64,000 nucleotides of DNA, taken from contig JAMWFC010000079.1 in NCBI GenBank assembly GCA_027475525.1, positions 1 to 64,000 on the forward strand, in the 5' to 3' direction. The stretch's first letter is position 1; every line of letters starts with the position of its first letter. A program made the translations under genes and the position numbers. Under the pieces are notes generated by a model that was not told the DNA's origin, searched no databases, and worked only from the letters and a program-made list of their open reading frames with translations. Positions 55,314-64,000 of this stretch are shown in pieces. The stretch comes from Macrolepiota albuminosa (Eukaryota; Basidiomycota; Agaricomycetes; Agaricales; Agaricaceae).

Positions 55314-58307
55314 TCAAGAAATATCCTCCTCTGTAAGGCTCACAGCCTTACCTTTCCCTTTTGCTACGCGTGCTATACGCGGTTGAACCTTTGATTCAAA
55401 TCGCTCCCGTAATGCATGTATGTGCTCTTTTGTGAGATCTCCTGGGTTCAACCTTACAACGGGTTGTCTATCTACCACTCTCATCGTCCTTGATGACGAC
55501 TGCACACTTCTCGCTTTCAACAAGAGTCCATCGTATACAATATCCATTGTTTCGGAGATCTCGTCCTCTCGTGCGTGACGGTATACTTCTCCCGTCTGGG
55601 TCACCTGCACCCTTCCCATAGTCTGCGTCACCATTGATGCCACCAATTTGTTCCACTCCCATGGCATATGTGGGTCATACGCCCATTGCACTCCTGGCCG
55701 AGGCACTGGTCGATCCATTAGCGACCTAGTGCTACTCACAGTTTCCATCGTACTATTCACCTTGTCCTTGACAAGATCCTCAACCTTCACTCGAGAGCTA
55801 GTCAGCTGGCATTCCAGGGACTCCACCACGCGTTTACCACGCTCATTCTTGCACTGTACAGCCTGTTTAGGCTTTTCATTGGTATACCCAATCACATCCA
55901 GGTGCTTCCCCTTCTTCAGAGTTCCTTGAAACTCTTCCTCAGACATCAGTATAGCCGGCGAGTCTGCCGGCAGGCTTTTTGGTGGGACCTGTTCGTCCTT
56001 CACCTCCTGTACAGTTGCTCTAACTGGGGCGTAATGCCTGTAGTGGTACTCCTGGAGTCCCACAATGTCCATGCTGGATGTCCATTGACATCAACATACG
56101 TGACCAGGCACTCCTTCTCCTTGGGAGTATAGCGTGGCCTGTGCAACTTATTAGTTGCCTTCTGCAGGGTTACGTGTCTCATTCGGACGTGCTGATCTCC
56201 ATGGCACTCAGTCAGTGCAAACAGGTGTTCTTCCTTGTCCTCATGAGCATAATAGTTGCTGTCATATACGTCCACTGCGATGTATTCATTGCCATCAATC
56301 TGGACGCTCTCGGCGTCATCCACTTCTGACCCGTCAGCCTGTACTTGTGGCTCCTCCTCTGTTTCATCGATGATTTCATCGTCCTCATCGTCACTGACGA
56401 CATCGCTCGGTGCCACAGCCGTATGGGCCATGCGGATGTGTGCCTTAGGAGGGGCGGGGCACTCCTTAGCAAAATGTCCGCTCCTGCCACAATTGTAGCA
56501 TGCTGAGGGATCCCCTGCAGGCCTTCTCTGGGCCGCTCCTGGAACCCCAGCAGTTTTGCCCACCATACGTGCTGCAGGTGCCACCACTCCTCTCAGTGCT
56601 ACTTGATTCTGACCCGAAAAGGGTTGACTATCCTTCACTGGCAATTGTCCAGCTGGCTTCGATCGAGGCCATTGGCCTCCAGGGATTGTCTTACGAACAA
56701 CAAATCGCGGATTGCGATTGTTCTCCATTTCCGTCCGTTTGGCCAGGAAGGTTCCCACCTTCACTGCCTGACAGTTCACAGTTTCTTGGCGGGAACTCCG
56801 CTGCTCATAATGGTTCACCATCCGTGTCGACTGCTCATAACGGATGGCATACACCAAGAATTCAGTCACAGTATTGACCTCCAGAGACAAATTGTCGTCG
56901 CGTATCAACGCTCTCCTCATGTCTGTGGGTATTCTGTCCAGGAATGTCTCACAAATAGTGTATTCGTCTGGATAGACGGCCATATTCTGTGCATGACCCA
57001 CCAGGTCATCATAAAAGGTCTGGACGCCAGTCTTAGCGTTATACACTGCCTTTCTAAAGGCATCACAGGCTTCCTGCATCGTAGCAGCTTTGACGAAACA
57101 ATTGTACAGTCCTATCAGGACTTCTTTAAATGTCCAATGTGGCTTGTCGCGATTAATGTGGAGAATATGGCGACGGAACCAATTCCGAGCCTCTCCCTCC
57201 ATAAATTCGTTCGTGTAGCACGAATATCCTCTCCTGGTCCATGTTGTCTCCACCATAGCAGCAGGCTGCAAGGTGGTAGCACACGTCCATGGCCCAGTCC
57301 TCCAGTTGAGAGAACCTATGTCCTCCGGCATACGCATGTATGTGCTTACCATCAGATTTATGGGGACTTACCCCAGCAGGGAACTTAAATCTGACTCCAA
57401 GGGAGTCATCCACCAGACGAGTGAGATGGTCATGCATATGATCCATATGGATCCTGACCGCTTCATTCATTCCCGGCGTAGTTTCATGCAATTCATGAGG
57501 TGCGGGCATCAAAAATGCCTGGGGACTGCGAAACAGGTGTTTATTGGCTGTTTGTTCTGGCCGTGGGGTGGGATGTTGCCCTACTTGTGGCTCTGCTGGT
57601 ACTCCACCAGCCTGCCTGCCACTATCACGACGATTATTATTGTCTTGATCATTGTTTTTGCAATCACAACCTCCACCATCATTATTGCAACGACTTGGCT
57701 CCCTCCGTTCGTAGTGACCACTACTATCATCACTACTACCCGAACCTCTGTCTGGTTCAGCCGTCCGAGCCGCAAATTGTCGCTGCATATCATCAACAGG
57801 TGTTACACCCTCACGCCCTTCAAAGGCTACCCCCTGGTCGTCAATTAACGACTCACCATAATCGCGCAAGTCCTGGTTGCGTATCCTCTGGTAATTGACA
57901 CATTCATTCCAGTTGTCCACTAGGTGGACGCGTCGTGGTCGTGTTCGCTCCTCAAGAATGTGGACTTTGTCCACCTCTTCCTTGATTGTAACTTGTTTAC
58001 AAGGTGTCTTAACCTCCTGCACTGCAAGTAGTGCCTCTGGCTCTGCCGGAGTCGTCGTCACAGTCTCCACCTCAGACAATGCCTGCTGAGGCACTCCGCT
58101 AACAATGCGTTGACGGTTTGCGGCGTTCTGACGCCAAACGTAGTCTTGCTGAGACTCATTAGCCTGATGAGGCACATTGAGCAATTCCATCGCATCCGCG
58201 ATTAATGGCGCTCGTCGGCGCACACTCATCTCACATTCTACTGAGTCAGCTGGAGTAGCCGTTGAGACTGCTGACCCTCGCGCCGCTTTGCGCTTAAGGT
58301 ATTCCAC
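55314..58307 (-). pseudogene. gag: Element C gag C-terminal part and protease region
   Basis: Three minus-strand frames follow each other: 58307-57153, 57352-56000 and 56072-55314. The first covers the gag N-terminal half (HIHAYAGGHRFSQLEDW). The second holds the capsid (WTFKEVLIGLYNCFV, HAQNMAVYPDEYT), a perfect zinc knuckle (CYNCGRSGHFAKEC) and the start of a retropepsin with DSR where DSG is expected (codon 56051-56053). The third is a charged linker towards RT. The rest of the protease fold after the active site seems to be missing, which suggests an internal deletion near 56000-56050. Confidence 0.82.
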
Positions 58308-58404
58308 TACTTCGAGTTTGAAGATGCTGGAGTAGCCGTTGAGACTGCTGACCCTCGCGCCGCTTTGCGCTTAAGGTATTCCACTACTTCGAGTTTGAAG
58401 ATGT
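58251..58404. repeat. 77-bp head-to-tail duplication 6
   Basis: Bases 58251-58327 recur at 58328-58404 in gag. Removing one copy joins the frame of 58508-58966 to the 58307-57153 frame. Confidence 0.88.
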
Positions 58405-58507
58405 GCACAAACAATTCAATATATTCATTCGAATCTGCACGGAGTACATCGTGGCTCCTAGCAGCCAGCAACTGTAAGTGCTTTACTACATAAAGCTGTA
58501 GACGCTT

Positions 58508-58927
58508 TCACATCAATTCCTTTGCAACCGCCAGATATCGGTTCAACACAAGCTGTAACTGGATAGACAAGGTCGAATGCGACCTTTTGCTTTCCTCATC
58601 ATCTGAGGATTCCAGCTCAGACTCTAAGTCCATAACTCTTCTGAGGCTGTCATGCCTCACTTGCGGCTGTTTGCCGGCCCATCTGTGCAACTCTGGAATT
58701 CCAGGTGCTGTTGACGCCTTTTCCAACCTTACGACATTGTTGTCCTCTCTACTAACCACTATTGCCGGTCCTTGCGCCTGTCCTTGTGTCGTCAGTGATG
58801 ACGGTCCCGGTTCAGTAGCCGCATCGGCCACATATTCCAAAAGCCATTCAGTAGGTGCAGTCTGGAAGGGAGTACTATGCGCAAACACGCTGCCTTGTAC
58901 CATTTCCGAGTACTGGGTAATATCCGG
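58508..58927 (-). pseudogene. gag: Element C gag N-terminal part, downstream of the nested LTR
   Basis: This is the continuation of the 60189-59865 frame: the solo LTR and its 4-bp duplication fall between Gln-Pro and Asp, and without them EGQPDITQYSEM reads through. It contains an acidic ESELESSDDEES segment and ends at TGA 58508-58510; the frame beyond (KRLQLYVVKHL) is open towards 58307. Confidence 0.75.
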
Positions 58928-59864
58928 TGATGACGCCCAAAGTTTGGTCAGTAACAAATATAACAATAGTGTTACTGTACCAAAAAGCTAGCGTTGGGCG
59001 CGCTATAAGGGATGTGAGGAGTCCCGGGCAGGTCCCAGAGAACGCGCCTATGAAAAAGAGGAGAAGTCGGTAAGGGGGTCGGCAAGTGTAAAGCGCTAAG
59101 GTAAAGCACCTATGAAGGGAGCGGTAAGTGCACACGGCAATGTTAGTGGCAAGAACACAGTAAGCTTAGCGAAGTCTAAGCGTCGTAAATGCCTGCCATA
59201 GCTGCAAGGCACGAATAGGTCAAAGGCTAGCAATAGTCTGCAACTGCCGATGAGCTCGACGTTGCTGACTGTAAATGAGGTCTTGAGCGTAAGGGAGACT
59301 GAAGTAAGGGGAGCAGGAAACTCTGGTCTCTTGTTCTCTGCCGTATGTACAAGTCGGTAAGTACTTTATATACTACCAGGAGTTCACCGTCGCTAATGAC
59401 CAACCATTGCCAAAGTGCGGTAAACTAGAAAATTTCATAGGGGTAGCTCCAATGGTTTCAGATCCCTACCGTCCATTCAAGAACCTTAGCGACGCCAGGC
59501 GACAGATCGCGAAGCTAAACCATCAATTCATCACCCTTCTGTTTGTCCAAAATGCTTAGCGATGTCAGGCACCAAATCGAGGCGCTAAGCGATGTCAGAC
59601 GCCAAGGTCAAACGCCAAGCTGTCCGTCAGTTTTTGATAGATCATCAGGCTTCTCCCTAAGCGCTGTCGTCAGTGACTGATGCCATCTGTCAGTTGTCAT
59701 TCTGTCTGCCATTGGCGCTATCATTGATAGGATCTGCTTCTTGCCGTGCGTGGCCGTCAAATATTGCCAAAATTGGTTAGTTAGCACGCGCTAAGGTATC
59801 CTGAGCCTGTGCCGTGTTGCCGTAGCCTGCCGTTGATGCGCTGATCCTGTATGGAGTCCTATCA
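58928..59864 (-). repeat. Solo LTR of the A/B family inside element C gag
   Basis: This 937-bp LTR runs TGATGACGCCC to CCTATCA and matches 5120-6065 and 15736-16767 along its length. No internal element sequence accompanies it. On the minus strand CCAG lies before it and CCGG after it, a 4-bp duplication with one G-to-A difference. It arose by recombination between the two LTRs of a full element that jumped here. Confidence 0.9.
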
Positions 59865-60189
59865 CTGGTTGACCCTCAGAATGAGCTGACGAGCTCTCGG
59901 GCAATACCGGATACATCAATGAGGGCATTTGGCTCGCTGGCAGCGATACTCCTGAGACCGCAGATCTCTCTCCTGGTTTACCACCAGGTCGTACAATGGA
60001 CATCATCCGTGATACGGATAGCCCACCAGGCATTCCAAAGCTTGCGCTGACATTGCGAGGAATCTTTTCGTCCCGCTTTGGTGGAGGTTGGTATGCTGAC
60101 GCAGATTGCATCTTCACAGCTTGAAGCACAGGTAGGTCACCTGTGTCTGCAGCTGGGAACAGAGGATCCGGATCAAGAGAGCCAGTCAT
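59865..60189 (-). pseudogene. gag: Element C gag start
   Basis: ATG 60189 (MTGSLDPDPLF) opens a Pro/Ser-rich frame up to the nested LTR, where the coding sequence resumes at 58927. It lies ~190 bp inside the 5' LTR. Confidence 0.7.
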
Positions 60190-60235
60190 GGAAGCACGTT
60201 TTCAATGTGATGCCAACAGAAAATCGAGAGGTTTT

Positions 60236-60389
60236 GATGATAGTTGCCTAGTCGGTAACAAGCCTAGAGTTTAAAGCCGATAGCAGAAGATTTAAAAAAA
60301 TGTAACCTGTTTGATGATAGTTGCCTAGTCGGTAACAAGCCTAGAGTTTAAAGCCGATAGCAGAAGATTTAAAAAAATGTAACCTGGGT
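60236..60389. repeat. 77-bp head-to-tail duplication 7
   Basis: Bases 60236-60312 recur at 60313-60389. The block includes the gag leader and the first ~10 bases of the LTR, so a false LTR edge appears near 60301. Confidence 0.85.
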
Positions 60390-60551
60390 TACGAGTTAGA
60401 ACTATCTTGTGTGTATCACACAAGTGCTAAATCAGACCACAGTATCGGATTTGACTAGTACTTAGAGTGAAAACAAGATGTTATCTTACGTAATACTCTA
60501 TTAAATGATAATAGTGTCGTTGACGCTAATAACACGGATGACTCCGTTACA
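60378..60551 (-). repeat. 5' LTR of element C (174 bp)
   Basis: It has TGTAAC...GTTACA ends, the same length as 47301-47474 and about six differences. The leader after it does not show an obvious TGG-type primer site. Confidence 0.9.
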
Positions 60552-60556
60552 GCAAG
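60552..60556. repeat. Target-site duplication of element C, right copy
   Basis: GCAAG matches 47296-47300. Confidence 0.88.
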
Positions 60557-61223
60557 GGTATATTCATCAGGTTCAAGAAATTCCTTGCAAGGGGTGTGCA
60601 TGCGATTGTCGTCTTTGGTTGGCCAAGCAGCGTCAATGTGCAAAGCGCAAAGAACAGGGGATTAGGCATCAACTGTATTCACATCCTCGCAGTCGCAAGA
60701 AGGCCTGTCAACTCGACCCACACTGGTATAAAAAATTTGAAGGAGGGTCGAGAATGGTAAGAAAAAAAAGAACACAAGCGCCGACCAGTACTGCAAGCAT
60801 CATGGACCCACACACGCCAGCAAAGAGCTCCAGCATACCAAACCCTGGTCTGCCTATGAACTTGCTCCATACCCACAAAGCCGCTAGGCCTGCAGGTCCT
60901 CCTGCAGCAGTAACTAATATTGCAATAATCGCTGTTTGAACCTTCATCTTGCTTTCAATGTCTGAGTCACTCGGCAGGCGCCATCGACCCCTCCGCAGCT
61001 CCTCTTCCAACACCCTCTCGAGCGACACATGTAGCTCGTTAGAATCAACATCAACTTGATTGAGTGCCGTATGATGTTCAGGCCAGAGCTCCCTCTCTGG
61101 GCGAGTCGGGATTTGGTCGAGTTCCTCATCTGCATGGTCGTGTACGACAAGCGGAAGGTGCGTGACAGGGTCTGTCACTTCTCGCTTGTTTTTCCTCCGC
61201 CGCAAGAAGTTGGGCTCAGCCAT
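60557..61223 (-). pseudogene. Mug190/tricalbin-like protein, N-terminal part
   Basis: ATG 61223 (MAEPNFLRRRKNKREVTDPVTHLPLVVHD) opens a frame with the DPVTHLPLVVHD motif and two transmembrane helices (AIIAILVTAAGGPAGLAALWVW and AVLVGACVLFFLTIL) to about 60725. After a probable intron, an exon from ~60672 encodes SMP-domain sequence (LCTLTLLGQPKTTIACTPLARNFLNLMNI) that runs straight into 47300 once element C and one GCAAG are removed. Family members have roughly 200 residues between the helices and this point, and they are missing here. I could not find a clean donor for the intron. The gene is therefore damaged twice besides the insertion. Confidence 0.8.
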
Positions 61224-62581
61224 GAGTGGGTAGGCTTTTCGACATGAATTGGTGAGTTCTATATAGAGCTTAGAAGACAGTGTTTGATGGCGGACCTTAC
61301 TCTGTGCCAGCCACTACCTCGTGGACAACATCCGTGTGAGTATAAATAGGAAAGGCTGATGACATGATGCATGGTTACCATCCCGTACTGAGTGAGAGTT
61401 GGGTGGGCGATAAGTAATATCGGATTCCTAGAGGTTATTAACCAAAGAAAGGTCAGAGTTTGAGATTGGATACAATGGCGGCCATCAAAATCATCTGGTC
61501 CGTTCTCCAATGATCTTCTTGAGCATGATGACTCAAGTTATGAAGGTGTACATCTTGTTGAATTTGGATAGGGCTGTTGCGACTAAAATAAATCTGGAAC
61601 TCAATCTAAGGGATTATAAAAGGAATTGAGTCTTCAAACAGTAAAGTAGGTTATTAGCAAGTTAGAACCTGATTGGAACTAGGAGAATGATTCAAAAGCT
61701 ATCTCTGGAAGGAACTAGAACTACCCACCAAAATATGTAGGCCCCAGCCAATTGCTTGTTTTTATGTCAAACTAGCTTCTGTGTTAGGGAAGAAATGACG
61801 GGAACGCCATATTTGAATCTTATTCAGTGACGCATCAAAGTCCCATTTACAGCCATTTGCGGGTGACCATATCCGTCGAGTATCGAAAATATTTGGCACA
61901 AGCGTCTCCTCCAAATATCGCTAGTTTGAAACCTCGACCGAACGGCTCTAGTATGCCAAATTGAAACTTGCATTAATCAGCTTCCCCACTAACTATGACA
62001 AGATCACCGGCGTTCGAGAATGACTGAGTACCATGTCGATATCATGCAGCAGCCTTGGCGAGTCACAGAGTTCTTTCCCAGTTTGCAACCGTAAAAATCA
62101 TCAGTCTCTCAAGTCATTATAGAGCTCAAGGCCCTCGCAAAATTTTTCCTGTGTAACGTCAAGTTTAGGTCTGTACCCACCTCCATCCGACGGGAAAGTA
62201 TACTTAAGCACTGCTATCTACCCGCTTCGTCTCTGAGCTACACTTGCCAACATTGCCGTCTTCAACTAGATGCTCGTGTCAAAATCTGCCCTCGCATTCT
62301 AAGGCTACCGGAGCTGCACTAGGACACTATTGGTCTTGATATTCTGCCAATGAATCTATTTAGACCTGCATACCCGCGTTGCGCAATTACATCGTCCCGA
62401 ATAATGATATTCTCCGCCATGGTCCGTAATTACTAGTAACTTTCACCTGGCCCCGTACCGCTTCGCTCGGACTTCTTTCCGTGTTCTTATACGTACACCG
62501 GCCAGTCTTTGGAGTGCCACTGTCCACTAAAAGTATACACTGATTTTTCTCCCGTAACGTGACTCTGAACCGACCTTGGTT
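61224..62581. other. Divergent intergenic region
   Basis: This 1.36-kb stretch lies between the Mug190-like start and the secreted-protein promoter. No coding sequence was recognised. Confidence 0.4.
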
Positions 62582-62587
62582 TATAAA
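62582..62587 (+). promoter_or_regulatory. TATA box of the secreted-protein gene
   Basis: TATAAA lies ~125 bp before the ATG at 62711. Confidence 0.55.
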
Positions 62588-62710
62588 GGACTTGTCAGTT
62601 GGGCACCTTAATCAACCCCAGCGCACCTGCTAGTTTGTTGAAGAGTGCAACATCGAGCCTTTGAGCCTGTCTCTAACTCTATACTAAACCCAATAACCAC
62701 TATATCCGAC

Positions 62711-63129
62711 ATGCGTTTCTCCCTCGTTATTCCTGCCGCAGTACTCTATGCTGCCTCCGTCGCCTCAGCGACGACTTGCTGGGCTGCAAATTCCTGCATT
62801 GGTTCTATGTGGGAGAACAAGGATGCCATGTAGGTTCTCTCTTTTTCACTTCACATCCACAAGATTCACTATTCGCTGTTTGGATTGGATATTACAATAG
62901 GCAAAATTTTGCAACACAATACTGTAGGGCGAATTGGCATAGTGACGCCGCGTATCTCGGTTATGGCGTAGCGACGGCGTCCCATCAAGGCAAATTCCCA
63001 AGCAAGGACAACTGTGACGAGGTGTTCTCGGATATTATCAATACGTGTCTTGGAATTTCCAATGGAGCATATGAGGGATTAGGCGATGCACGCCTGGTGG
63101 TTTCGTTCGGGAGTTGTGAAGTCGTTTAG
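62711..63129 (+). CDS. Small secreted cysteine-containing protein
   Basis: Two exons joined across an intron of about 70 bp (GTAGGT at ~62828 to TAG before CAAAATTTTGC at ~62901) give roughly 115 codons. A clear signal peptide (MRFSLVIPAAVLYAASVASA) is followed by a ~95-residue mature chain with six cysteines (CWAANSC, QYC, DNC, NTC, GSC). An ATG further upstream at 62645 is not needed. The size, signal and cysteine content fit the effector-like secreted proteins of basidiomycetes. I do not recognise a named family, and its function is unknown. Confidence 0.75.
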
Positions 63130-63489
63130 ATCAATATAAAAGACATCCGCGTCGTTTAACCTCAACTATCTTTAACCAGTTTACATTCACTATCCTTCGC
63201 TGTAGCTTCACTCCTTTTCAACGCCACTCCTGAATACAGTCTGTTCTATCTCCAATTTTCGTGTTCGTTGGTGAATAGGCCGTCGTTTTTGTCTGGGACT
63301 GTCAGTTAACTCGATCGCAGATTCATGCTTTGGAGTGACAACAAGGACAAATTATGGCCTAGATTTAGACCAGTTCGAAATTACGCTTCTTGAAAGTTAT
63401 AATTTGGCATGGACATGTACTCCAAATATTTTCCTTTCTTGACCGCAAACATTCTATCTATCATCTTCTGGTATTGAGGTTTCTAACAG
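63130..63489. other. Intergenic, nothing recognised
   Basis: These 360 bp lie between the secreted-protein gene and the permease. Confidence 0.4.
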
Positions 63490-64000
63490 ATGTCTTTTAG
63501 GGATGGGGAGGACACTGAGCATCTTCTCAACCCCCAGGAACATCTTTCGTACGGAACAACGACTCTAGCCTCTCCAAGCCTTCATGGCAGTGCGTTAGAT
63601 GGAGTAGCTATCTACGGAAGCGGTCAGTTCATTCTTCGAGACTCATCGGCTTGAAAAATCTTCAATCTCTGCGTGTGGGTAGATCAACAGACCGGAGAGT
63701 CTTTTGACGATGTTCCACGCACTAAGCGGCAATTAGGTGCACCAGATAGTGTCTTACTTATCATAGTTTACATACTCACAACTATATAGGACTGTTCAGT
63801 GTTGTATTTCTCATATTTAACCGCGTTATTGGGACTGGGTTAGCATTTCCGTCCTGTTACAATGGTTAAAGCCGTCTGATGAAACCATCGTTCGACTGTC
63901 ATAAGGATTTATGCAACACCTAGTGTCATTCTTCGTGCCGCAGGAAGCGTTGGTGTCGCGTTGACAATGTGGTTGATTGGGGCACTCATTGCCGCTGCTG
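63490..64000 (+). CDS. Amino-acid permease of the APC superfamily, N-terminal part
   Basis: The gene runs off the window. Exon 1 is 63490-63622 (MSFRDGEDTEHLLNP, a soluble N-terminus); the next exon starts near 63683 (DQQTGESFDDVPRTKRQLG); then LFSVVFLIFNRVIGTG and, after a further intron, IYATPSVILRAAGSVGVALTMWLIGALIAAA up to base 64000. RVIGTGIYATPS is the conserved first-helix substrate-binding motif of APC transporters, closest in feel to the Mup1-type methionine/LAT-like permeases of fungi. The protein should continue for about 450 residues. Confidence 0.85.

Larger units (their letters stand above)
47301..60551 (-). mobile_element. Element C: chromodomain Ty3/Gypsy retrotransposon, 13.25 kb
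   Basis: It is bounded by two 174-bp LTRs and a perfect 5-bp target duplication (GCAAG). Read on the minus strand it holds gag, protease, reverse transcriptase, RNase H, integrase, chromodomain, extra ORFs and the 3' LTR. The LTRs differ at about six of 174 positions by eye. Many stops, most at former CGA or TGG codons, and changed active sites show that it is inactive. A solo LTR of the A/B family (58928-59864) is nested in its gag. It sits inside a coding exon of the Mug190-like gene, in the same orientation as that gene. Confidence 0.93.

Noticed and set aside
57581..57796. Val/Ile-rich minus-strand ORF as a membrane protein
   Set aside because: It is out of frame with gag over a His/Asp-rich repeat stretch; the hydrophobic look comes from the codon shift.
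57500..57898. Plus-strand ORFs over element C gag
   Set aside because: They are shadows of the minus-strand gag frames and show low-complexity composition.
1..64000. CRISPR arrays, operons, bacterial ribosome-binding sites
   Set aside because: The DNA is clearly eukaryotic (spliced genes, LTR elements) and no regularly spaced repeats were seen apart from the 77-bp pairs.
1..64000. tRNA or rRNA genes
   Set aside because: I saw no cloverleaf with A and B boxes or rRNA-like sequence by eye; a covariance-model scan would be needed to exclude them.

Overview
The window looks like nuclear DNA of a filamentous basidiomycete, most likely an Agaricomycete. Host genes are split by many 40-60 bp GT-AG introns. 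The families are typical of that group: a FunK1-type kinase, an RTA1-like protein, a fungal rhodopsin-domain membrane protein, a DUF1275 protein, an OrdA-like P450 and a Mug190-like C2 protein. No species can be named from sequence alone.

Region 1 (1-19.9 kb) is a nest of Ty3/Gypsy LTR retrotransposons. Copy A (1-6065, + strand, 5' part outside the window) shows the end of pol, a convergent antisense gene and a 946-bp 3' LTR. Copy B (6066-16767, - strand) has a 5' LTR, gag, protease, pol and the same antisense gene, but only 252 bp of its 3' LTR. The simplest reading is that A jumped into B's 3' LTR in the opposite orientation. The antisense gene is the most interesting object here. It has six exons, is intact in A (716 codons) and encodes a Zn(II)2Cys6-like cluster, a basic NLS-like patch, acidic low-complexity stretches and a C-terminal helical region. 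All five intron positions are the same in A and B. The whole element is also studded with a degenerate hexamer, CGSYAA/TTRSCG (23 in the 946-bp LTR), which could be the target of that protein. B is decayed by G:C to A:T transitions. B abuts a gag-only relic, element D, at 16.9-19.9 kb.

Region 2 (19.9-45 kb) is mostly single-copy host DNA. It holds an RTA1-like membrane protein (+), a UBL3-like ubiquitin-fold protein with a CAAX box (-), a rhodopsin-domain membrane protein (-), a DUF1275 protein (-), a complete 12-exon cytochrome P450 (+), an alkyltransferase-like DNA repair protein (+), a DUF2470-type membrane protein (-), a damaged FunK1 kinase (+) and a small FHA-domain protein (+).

Region 3 (45.2-61.2 kb, - strand) is one Mug190/tricalbin-like SMP-C2 gene split by a 13.25-kb chromodomain Ty3/Gypsy element (element C). 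Element C has 174-bp LTRs and a perfect 5-bp target duplication. It carries extra sense-strand ORFs between its chromodomain and 3' LTR, is mutated in its protease and reverse transcriptase active sites, and has a solo LTR of the A/B family inside its gag.

Region 4 (61.2-64 kb) contains a small secreted cysteine-containing protein (+) and the first exons of an amino-acid permease (+).

Seven exact-looking head-to-tail duplications, all with a 77-bp period and all inside retroelement DNA, look like k-mer overlaps left by assembly. At two tested sites, deleting one copy restores a reading frame.
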